The notes beneath the pieces are model-generated. The model did no database searches, had not been told where the DNA came from, and was given only the letters and a program-made list of their open reading frames with translations. A stretch of DNA of 64,000 nucleotides from Paralvinella palmiformis (lineage: Eukaryota > Annelida > Polychaeta > Terebellida > Alvinellidae): positions 1,240,001 to 1,304,000 of the forward strand of contig JAODUP010000006.1 in NCBI GenBank assembly GCA_025642065.1, in the 5' to 3' direction. The translations under genes and the position numbers were made by a program. Each line of letters starts with the position of its first letter. The first letter of the stretch is position 1. Below, piece by piece: positions 46,850 through 64,000 of the stretch.

Positions 46850-49800
46850 TATTAATAGTAATAATAATAATAATATTTAATATAGTGCCAGGTAAAAATT
46901 CAGTGGTTCTAAGACGCTTCACATTAAAAATAGAATTAAAACATGTTCAGGCTCATATATCACATTTTATACATAAATACACTGGTTTATAGATATTATA
47001 AATAGGATAATTTAAATAAGTAAATTTTAAGAACGTTACATAATATTTCTCTACTTGCTGCATATTTCAGTGGTTAGATAACGCGTTCCCCAGTCTTGGG
47101 TTTCTCTCCGTATATTGTTGGATGGCTTTTTGGCATCGTCAAGTGAACGAGACTAAGATCGCAGCATTATGACTGGTATATATACATTTGGATCAGATCG
47201 ATTAGATAGAGTGGTGCTGTTCCACTCATTACTTCGATTGTGCGAAAAGGGATGTTGTATTTTGATAAGAAAGGTACAGGAAGCCAGTGTGTTATATGTT
47301 CCCTTTTTCGAGTGCGTGTCACCAGACGTGCAGCACAATTCTGCACTCGTTGTAGGCGGTTTTCAGAAAGAGGGGGATATTATATAACAATGCATTGCCA
47401 TAGTCTAGTAAATAAATTATATGGGTTGGACTAAAGTCTTACATGTCTCATCATTTATATACTTAAGAATCATATTTCACAATAACCAGACTCACTTATA
47501 GAATACAACTAATTGTCTAACAATGTAAGCTGAACATTTCTCACAGACATAAAAGAATATATACAGCGGGATACAATCAGTTGGTTTAGTATACATACAG
47601 TAATTCTTTGGTCTAATGAACCAGACGCATTTTAAGGTATTTTCTTGAAATGAAAATGTACAATAGATACCTTGTTGCCTTTGTACGCCGTTAATTTGTT
47701 TTAACATTTCTGAAATCAATATTCATCATGGAGAAAAGGAGCAAGTAATGCATTTTGCATGAATGTACAAGTATTTATAGAGATAACTGAGATTAGTGCA
47801 AACTGAGATTAGTGCAAACAATATCAATGGAATTTTTGAATATTTGGGAAATGTATATTTGGTAACGAAATACATCATGTGAATTTATTTCCACTTTACA
47901 CATACATATATTTACAGTTTATGTCATATGCAGTAATCACTATTCAGTTGTGTAAACTGGGGGAACCTATGTAGCTAAATAGCTGTCTTCCCACATACCC
48001 CATTACATTTGATATCACTATAACTGCTATGACATTTCCCCTGCGAACCCCGTACACGTAATGGCATATTAGATAAATCCTTAGTAATGCTTTGACGTGA
48101 CAAGATCGGTACAGGAATTCTAAGTATTCCCGATTGTTTAAACGTTGGCTCAGTGTGAGTATCACACTGTACACTATGCAATACACGAATTATTCGCTTT
48201 GCAACCAAGGATTTTAAAATAAAGTTGTTGGTATTTCACCAGGGTCAGGCTATGACACAATATGCAAAATAGAATGTATTGAAGTGTAATAAAATGTTTG
48301 AGATAATCAGTGAGGAATGCATGATTCACTTGCTTTATGGAAAACAAAGCCCTGAAAACCTTCTTACATACTCGATAAATGTGATATTTCCAGAATAAGT
48401 GTTCATCTATGTGAATTCAAAGACATTTGCATTTTTTTTTTCTTTGCAGTTATTATCGATTCTGTCTAATTGAATGCCATTTATGGGGGATATTTAACTG
48501 GGTCAGCTTAGGTCTCTTATGGGATGACCTGATAACTATGTATTTTGTTTGGTTTTAGAGACAACTTATTGGCACAGAACCATATAATAGTTTATTGGCA
48601 ATTGAAAACAATTAATTAATATATTAATGTGACTTATCAAGGTTGTATCATCAGCAAATGACAAAATATTACATTAACAAGAATTTCCAATATCATTTGC
48701 ATAAATTAAATACAGTAGTGGTCCCAGTATGGATCCTTGTGGAAGTCCACAGCAAACAGCTACAGTCGATGATTTGTTTCCATCTATATCAATCAACATA
48801 CTGTAACTTGTTTGACAAATAACTTTCTGAACTTAGTCATTTACTGTCCCCCTTATTCCATAGCTAAATAATTTCTTTAACATTATTACATGGTCTATGA
48901 CATCAAAGGCCTTTGATATATCACATTATTCTGTAAGTGTATATTCTGGGGTTGAATTAGATGCCACTTATCCACAATGGTTGAGTAGATGAATAATGGG
49001 ATGAATTGTTGAATGATTCGGACGAAACCCATATTGATGGTTATAAAGAATATTATTTGTTTTTAAGGCTGACATTAACCGATTATATAGCACTCATGGA
49101 AAATACTGACAGTATGCTACTTGGTCTATAATTGTTCAGAAGTGATTGATTAAAAGATTTAAATATTGGCACGACTTTGTCTGTTTTCATTTTATCTTGA
49201 ACTCTACCCGTTTGTAATGATTGATTAACGATTTGAGTGATTATGTGTTATTGTTGCTTTCATTAGCTTTATCAGTATTTCATCCTGTCCATAACTAGAT
49301 TTAGGTTTAATTTTATTAACAATGTTATTGATATATTGTGGCATCACATATTGGATGAAAATGCTATTATGTATTGGTTGTGTTATGAATTATGAAAAAC
49401 ATTTATTTGACGGAGGCACGTTATGACTCATCCAAGAGCCTATGTCGGAAAAAAATATATTTCGGCTATTTATTTGTTGTCAAAAATCAAAATATTGTTT
49501 ATTAGAAGCTTGCTAGAGAAGGACGATTTATTGCCACGTTTTCCTATTGCTTCCTTTAATATCAACCAACATTTTTTACTGTCGTGTTTATTTTCTTCAA
49601 GGATTTTTCTGTAATATAAATCTTTCGTTTTCCACTTTAAGGTGGCATATTAAAATTGTTATTGAAGGACTTATATGTCTGTAGGTTTTCACAAATAGGT
49701 TTGTTTAGTTTTGTGACGAATAATTTATCTTTTGTGGGGAATAACGTTGAAAGTCCAGAGGTGAACCAAAGCTCTCACTTAAAAAAGCTTTAAGAATTTG

Positions 49801-50300
49801 ACTCACGAAAAGGAAAGGATTTATTGAATATTGTAGAATATAGTCTTATGAATTTGTCGTATGCAGTATTGGGACATCATTCTATATTATTAATAAAATG
49901 TATACGCAAATTTCAAACAGCAGGTACTCTCTACATTTGATCCTAATTTTCTTATTAGATCTAAGATTTTCTAAGTACTGAGAAGCTTCGAGTCTGAACA
50001 CAATTATTTTCGAACACGAAGGAGCATGCTGATTAGTGATAATTTGGAAACCTTTGTTATAGGCTTCTAATCTTTCTTTGTATGTAATCGGGCTTATCCA
50101 TATATTAATGATGAACTGTACAGCTAGATGATCACCAAAAGATTTACTTTTGTTGCTACTAAGATAAGTGTTAGACAGTGAAACAATTCTTAATGTGATA
50201 TGAGTACGATTCTCTGGAGATGACCAAATCTTGTGTGTAGCCTCCTTTATGAGTCGGACTACTGATATCCCGAGTCAAGCCAATGGAATCCAATATATAC
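46850..50300 (-). mobile_element. Decayed CR1/L2-type LINE sequence (minus strand)
   Basis: The 3' end with AAT repeats and TATTTAATATAG lies near 46850-46895. C-terminal RT-like sequence follows upstream on the minus strand (NCAARLVTRTRKREHITHWL near 47340-47270 in a shifted frame). Then an active-site remnant FADDT (48647-48658) and, near 48740, a GLPQGSILGP-like block, with DYSVKAFDVI-type remnants near 48900. Many stops and frameshifts. The portion above 49400 is too decayed to assign domains. Several independent insertions could be present. Confidence 0.6.
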
Positions 50301-50579
50301 TACAAAACTTTAAATTACCACTTAATTTAACATTGTGTGGGATAATGGTTATGTTATCTAAGTTTTAGAGCATTCATAAAATAATTTTGTTTAGAAGATT
50401 GATGATTGATGTTTTACGGCCATGGAGGGGACGATATATAATAGAAATTTAACAATAATTAACCTTTCGTTACCGGTAATAGATTTAACTTTATTGTCCA
50501 AATATTTACACTGTGTAATATGTGTAGAACTTTAAAGTAATGTTAACAGTTATGTAGTTTGCCATATTCGCTGAAATAA

Positions 50580-51450
50580 GCAGACTCCAAGTTGAGTAAA
50601 ACCTCTTCTCAGGTTCCGACAAAGGAATCCTTCCGTCACTTCTGCCCCAACGACAGTTTCTCTGATATGTGCGTTCGCTGCAAAATTTTCCTTCAGTAAT
50701 GATTGGATCCTTAAACTAACCATATCCGCCGATTGAATATAAAAATGAGGAGAGTTGATTCTAAATGAGTTGGGTCATTGCATGACATTTTATGCACTCA
50801 AAAATATACCTGATATTACTAACCAGTTCAAAGTGTTATTTAGATCACTATCAACTGCATCTTTTAGTAGGTAGTTATCATCGTCAAACATACAAATCAA
50901 ATGTTACATGTTTGGATCGTTCAACCAAAGATGAAGCGTAAAAACAAAAGTGAAATTGTGGCGGTACTCTGTAGTACACCAAAATGAGCACCGTCTGGAT
51001 TTCTCTTTCTGTTCCATTATACCATAGTTTCCACACATTGTTGTGCCATTCAGTGTCAAACACCTTACTGTAGTCTACCACCACAAATAATTTTTTCATC
51101 TAATGTATTACTTAGGGTATGCAAAGTAATTACATTGGGATTGGCTCTAATTGTGGATTATTACCTCATTAAATGCAGCTGGTGGGACGTCAATATTATA
51201 CGGTGGCCAATTGATATCTTGTGTGTTTACATATATACTGTTGCAGCAGTTAGCAGTATACGCTCATGGGATATTGCTACGTCACCATTTTTAAATCTTA
51301 CATAAAGACAGTTCAGTCTTTCTCCAACCTTCCAGCAGGTACTAATGAAGAACCTAACATTAAAATAAAATGCACTAGTAGAGCAAAATTGCTGATAACA
51401 CCCTCTGACGTTAGAGTGACGTTATGAGACGATGTTCAGAGTCATCATAT
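50580..51450 (-). mobile_element. Decayed reverse transcriptase remnant of a second LINE
   Basis: The minus-strand translation LFVVVDYSKVFDTEWHNNVW (about 51090-51030) matches the RT block that carries the first catalytic Asp. Flanking sequence is too degraded to define ends. The stretch 51450-51800 is presumably the PTGES2 promoter and 5' UTR and shows no TATA box. Confidence 0.55.
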
Positions 51451-51803
51451 TTTGGGTGGATTTTATCTTCCATAGTCCGTCGAAGCCTATTCAAACTGTT
51501 CGTTAAGAACTTGAGCTTTCACTTTCAGCGCTGAGTTGAGTGTCTCTACTAAGTGAAGCTAACTCTATCTTTATTGGTTTTACATATTTATAAATTAGTT
51601 CATTGTTCTAAATTCGTTTTGTTGTTTTCCTATAAAATAGCCATTCAGTTATGCATTATTTGACCAGCGCTGAGGCTCCAGTCAAGGCTCTGTGTATTGA
51701 GAATCTGACCTGGTTCTTTATTCCTATTCGTACCCGCCATATACTTATCGACTATAAACATTATATTACGCGGACGTAAATAGTAGTCACACTGAAAACA
51801 AAC

Positions 51804-60015
<8,212 letters not shown>

Positions 60016-60120
60016 TAGATAATCATGATGTCATTTGATTCATAACTATTTCTATTTAGATTTCAATCAGATGATCATTTCTCGTATTAATTTAATACCA
60101 AATTAATTTCATATAGCTGG

Positions 60121-60126
60121 AATAAA
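60121..60126 (+). terminator. Polyadenylation signal for PTGES2
   Basis: AATAAA 105 bp after the stop codon. A GA run follows at about 60318-60337, then LINE debris from about 60380. Confidence 0.6.
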
Positions 60127-60379
60127 ATTCCAGCTCAAAGCCATTTTATTTATTATGAATTATTTTGGTAGTGTTGTCTCAAGCCATTGTGTTTTTGTAT
60201 GCTTTTATTTGTACTTTTATTCCTATACACATTGCCATGGCAATTTAACATAAACAGCTAGAAGCAGTAAGAAAGCAATATGTTTTGCTTATTTGTTGTG
60301 TGCGTGACTGTGGGTGAGAGAGAGAGAGAGAGAGAGAACTTCTCTACCTATAAAATACATAGTCATGTAATAACTTTTT

Positions 60380-61225
60380 ATTCCATAATATGTAAAATAC
60401 CTACTCAGGCCCATAAAATCCAGACACAGTTTATAGATAAATATGCTGATTGATATATATCATAAATAGACTAGGGTAAATAAAAGGGTTTTAAGAACCT
60501 TGCAAAATATTTCTTTACTTGAAGCCAAATCAATATCATTAAGCAATTTATTCTGCATCCAGAGAAATGATGTTCAGAAAGACCTTTCTCCATACTTTGC
60601 TGTATGCCTTTTTAACACCTTCAGAAGCAAAGAAAACAGATTATAGCAATCTCACAGGTGTATAATTTTAGATTAGATTGCTAACATAAAGTAGTGCTGT
60701 TCCACTTAGTACTTAGAATGTGTGAAACAATTTTATATATTGATCTGAAATGGATATTATTTTTACTATATAGCAGCATTGCCACAGTCCAGTCAAGAAA
60801 TTATAAGGGCTTGGACTAAAGTCTCGCACATTTCTCATTATTTACATATTTAGAAAGAAGTCCTGTTTCTTACAACAGTACTTGCATAAAGTAATTCATC
60901 TGCTTCTCCAGTCCAAGAGTATTATTTTCTAATGACTTTCTAGTGGACACCAGTTCACACAGGTATTCTGGCACCATATCATTAATAGATTTTTAAGTTA
61001 TTAACAAAATCTTGAAATGGATACGCTGTCAATGTAGTTTTTAAATAATTGGGATGATATGATCATATTTTCTAATATTTGTTACAATGCGAGCTGCACT
61101 ATTCTGAATTCGGTGAAGGCGATTGATGTTATAATCAGATATGCCATATAACAGGGAGTTACAATAGTCTATACGAGCTGTAACAAAGGCATGGACTACA
61201 GTTACAAGTGATTCTTGTGTCTTTT
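60380..61225 (-). mobile_element. CR1/L2-type LINE 3' fragments
   Basis: 60480-60560 resembles 47000-47080 (TTTTAAGAACCTTGCAAAATATTTCTTTACTTG-type sequence). 60970-61222 is very close to 18990-19320 of the main LINE (for example AATGCGAGCTGCACTATTC and AATCAGATATGCCATATAAC). At least two overlapping 3' truncated copies of related subfamilies are present. Confidence 0.75.
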
Positions 61226-61229
61226 AGCA

Positions 61230-62013
61230 TATCACCTTCGTTTTTACAGATTGCATTACAATGAAAATATTTTTACAACATTGGAGTTTCAATTTCACAA
61301 AGCTCCCTTTTATTAAAGTTTGACAATAATATTCTTCTATTTTCTACAACGACAGACCTTGATGATTTACATAATAATGAACAAAAACGAATACGTTCAT
61401 TCCATATTTTTCTAATATTTTCTAATATAGCCTATTTATACCAGGTGAACTCAAACGCCATAATGGGGATCCATGGAAACTAGTACAATATACATGTGCG
61501 GAACATCAGAACATGAACGAATATCAGCTGTACAAGACCCACATTTAGTAATAACATAATTTGTTCTCCTCACAATATCACGTAAAACATTATTACAAGC
61601 GAGTTTCAGTACGTTTTAATTGCCAATAGGATGACCAAGGTGACAAGCGTATTTCTGAACCTTTTAGATGTAATTGGGGCAGGTCAATATATTGATAATT
61701 AGTGTTATACAGTATCAGGTGGCTTTTTTGTGAATTGAACATAACATCATATTATTTACAAAATTTCTCACATATACCTAACATTATTTGTGTGACACTC
61801 CTTGTTGATGCAAGCAGACAAAGCATAACCTAAGCTACCTAAATAGATATCTCTGATGAAGCATCCAACCCCCGATTGTTTTAATCGACTAATTAGTTCA
61901 TCCATATATACACAGAACAGTATAGGGGATAACATTGCTCCCTGCTTCACTCCATTGGAAGTTGGAAAGGGATTGCTATAATAGCCATTACAGTTTACCC
62001 TGAGGGACTGGTT
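61230..62013 (-). mobile_element. Second-family LINE, RT C-terminal part (interrupted)
   Basis: Minus strand: SNGVKQGAMLSPILFCVYMD (about 61955-61890) and SGVGCFIRDIYLGSLGYA are RT palm sequences of a family different from the CR1/L2 element. The residues after YA are LSA where DD is expected, so the active site is lost. Continues on the other side of the insertion at 62014-62070. Confidence 0.7.
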
Positions 62014-62070
62014 GAATGGCTCCTGCTAGTAAGGGCGCTTTATTAAATATACAACATTATTATTATTATA
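62014..62070 (+). mobile_element. CR1/L2 LINE 3' tail inserted into another LINE
   Basis: GAATGGCTCCTGCTAGTAAG, then GGCGCTTTATTAAATATACA and ATT repeats, is the plus-strand form of the 3' terminus at 18778-18830 on the minus strand. Only about 57 bp was inserted, an extreme 5' truncation. It interrupts the second-family LINE. Confidence 0.75.
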
Positions 62071-62563
62071 AATGCTAGGAAACGACACGTAAGTGGACAC
62101 AAACCACGCTTTCTCAGCAGCCGGAATAGTTTTACGTATTGCACCTGGTTAACGGCTCTGTATGCATCCAGTAATACGAAGAACATGCAACCCGATCAAA
62201 GGCTCGGGATAGATCCAGTAATACAAGGAACATAGAGGAGTTATTACTGATATAATAGTCTAAAACTTCCTGTAGTACAAATGTGCAATGGGTGGTAGAA
62301 TGCTTAGCCTTAAAGCCATACTGCAATTCAGAAGTTAGTACATACCTATGTTTTTCAAGTAATATGTTATCAATCACTTTACCAATAACACTCCCTATAG
62401 CAATTGCCCTGTAATTATTGCTGTCATTTACCGTTTTTTGCATATGAATTATGATACAGTGAAGCATATAATACATATAACAAATTATAAACAAATTATA
62501 AATTGAGCATTTTCGTCCATCTAGCACAAGAGCTAGAATGATAATAAAACAATCTAGAAACAA
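62071..62563 (-). mobile_element. Second-family LINE, RT N-terminal part
   Basis: Minus strand: NYRAIAIGSVIGKVIDNILL, then YGFKAKHSTTHCTFVLQEVL and SMFLVLLDLSRAFDRV (first catalytic Asp block). A duplicated stretch around the ATCCAGTAATAC motif (near 62167 and 62212) suggests a small internal duplication. Joins in order with 61230-62013. Confidence 0.75.
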
Positions 62564-62629
62564 TACATTATGCTAGCAAATTGCTAGTAGTATCTAAACA
62601 TGTTTTAAAACTATAAAGTTTTTGCGAAC

Positions 62630-64000
62630 CAGGACCCCAAATGAATCAATATTATTATTGACACAATAAAATACCAAATAATGTTGTGTATATATATTAT
62701 TAAAGGCCGCTACAACACGCTTATATGTATGCTATTTATGCGTTAACCACAAAGACAGCCACAGGCATTGCAAAGGAATTATCTAGATAATTATACTTTA
62801 ATACTGGAGGAACATGTTTTGAAGCGACTGATAAGCACATTCCCTCTTGAATAAAGTGATTTAACATATCTCATGATATCATCATCATCCTGATGTTTGT
62901 CATGTATAATTACACCTGAATATTTGTTACTTGTCACGAAAGTCAGAGGTACATCATTAAGGCAGAGAGTAGGTACAAATAAACCATTCAGCGAATTTGG
63001 TTTGAAACGCATACACTTTGTCTTTTTCTCATTAAAAATAATAACATTTGAAACAGCAAAGTCAGCACATATATCAAGCAGTTCCTGGAGAGCTGAAGGT
63101 GAGGAAACTATGATACAGGTATCATCCGCGTACATTTAATGATTTATGATCATGCCATTCATACTACAACCAATATAACTATGATTCAAGTTGCAACTGA
63201 GCTCGTCCATGTATATATTAAACAACACAGGTGACACAATTCCACCATGTCTTACACCATTATACACATTAAAGAATTAGGATAATTGGTTACCCCAACG
63301 TACACAAAATGTTTGTTGATAATACCATAATGTGAGGAGACGGATTAAAGTAACATCAGCATTACGTTTAATAAGTTTCTTAATGAGACACCAATGATTA
63401 ATACGATCAAATGCTTTTGAAACATAACAAATATATATACTGGACTATAGCGTTGATTATAATATTCTGTTATCTGCTAAAGAGTGTACACACACATGTA
63501 TGTACCATGTTTACTTTTAATGACTGCTAGAAATGTCCAACTGAAACTGTAGTCTATCCAACAATAAGAGTTCCAAGATCTTGAAAACAACACTAGTAAT
63601 GGCAGTAGGCCTGTACTTGTATTTGCCTGTAATAAGACCCTTTTTATTCTTTATAATAGGAACAATAATAATCTCCATAAGCTTACAAGGTAGATAGTTG
63701 TGTAAAGAACATTGATAACAAACCAGTAACCTTAGAGTGTGCATACTTGAAGTGTTCACCTGCACTTTTACCCATTTTAAGTTTATTAATTGCATGCTTT
63801 GCATTTTGTGCAGAGAATCGAGAGAATACTGATTGTGAGTGTACAATATCAGTCATGATAGATTCAACACAGGGTTGATTAGAAGTATTTCCATTTGACT
63901 TCAACAACTTGTAATAGTGGTCATACCACACCTTAGTTATATTATTTTACCTGTAACACCATTTATTGTCGATGCCAGTACATTACTACCGGTACGGTTC
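62630..64000 (-). mobile_element. Second-family LINE, another copy, cut by the window end
   Basis: Minus strand from the right edge: WYDHYYKLLKSNG (about 63928), INKLKMGKSAGEHFKYAHSK (63790-63730), CKLMEIIIVPIIKNKKG (about 63690-63640), YRPTAITSVVFKILELLLLD, then after stops the MYADDTCII block (YADD about 63121-63132) and VTSNKYSGVIIHDKHQDDDD with the C-terminal part to about 62790. The endonuclease region lies beyond 64000. Frames are broken in at least two places. Confidence 0.8.

Overview
The window is eukaryotic nuclear DNA. It has spliced and unspliced metazoan genes, AATAAA polyadenylation signals, non-LTR retrotransposons, tRNA-derived SINEs and many microsatellites. It most likely comes from a marine lophotrochozoan. 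A polychaete-type annelid is my best guess, because the phosphagen kinase at 44912-46063 belongs to the creatine kinase branch but carries the residue expected of taurocyamine kinase, an enzyme known mainly from annelids. That placement is inference.

Three protein-coding genes are well supported, all on the + strand in the right-hand 40%. (1) 39565-40767 is a single-exon type II membrane heparan sulfate glucosamine 3-O-sulfotransferase, closest in my reading to HS3ST5/HS3ST1. (2) 44912-46063 is a single-exon, GC-rich, cytoplasmic phosphagen kinase, a candidate taurocyamine kinase, with a TATA element inside an (AT)n run. (3) 51804-60015 is a six-exon prostaglandin E synthase 2 homologue of about 401 residues with an intact CPFC active-site motif. 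The three are not functionally linked. They are separated by kilobases of repeats.

Layout: 1-18.7 kb is gene-poor, with microsatellites, SINEs, a 38-bp minisatellite (9.04-9.59 kb), a 12-bp satellite (11.1-12.1 kb), two CpG-rich patches and one orphan exon-like segment (15.4 kb). 18.77-21.8 kb is a nearly complete but frameshifted CR1/L2-type LINE. 21.8-36.6 kb holds a TTAA-flanked MITE (23.48-24.12 kb), several tRNA-headed SINEs (one nested inside another with its target-site duplication), a 37-bp minisatellite and many microsatellites. 36.6-37.7 kb is a 57-bp minisatellite with a higher-order period. 38-46.3 kb holds the first two genes and a 27-bp minisatellite. 46.85-51.5 kb is decayed LINE sequence. 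51.8-60.1 kb is PTGES2, whose exon 2 lies between inverted copies of one repeat. 60.4-64.0 kb is a pile of truncated LINEs of two families, one running off the window end.

I found no CRISPR array, rRNA, bacterial operon or convincing functional tRNA. The best leads are the His-bearing phosphagen kinase, the two identical-length SINE copies with clean target-site duplications, the nested SINE, the TTAA MITE, and the inverted repeats around PTGES2 exon 2. Alignments to known families were made by eye from memory, so percentages and subfamily names are approximate.
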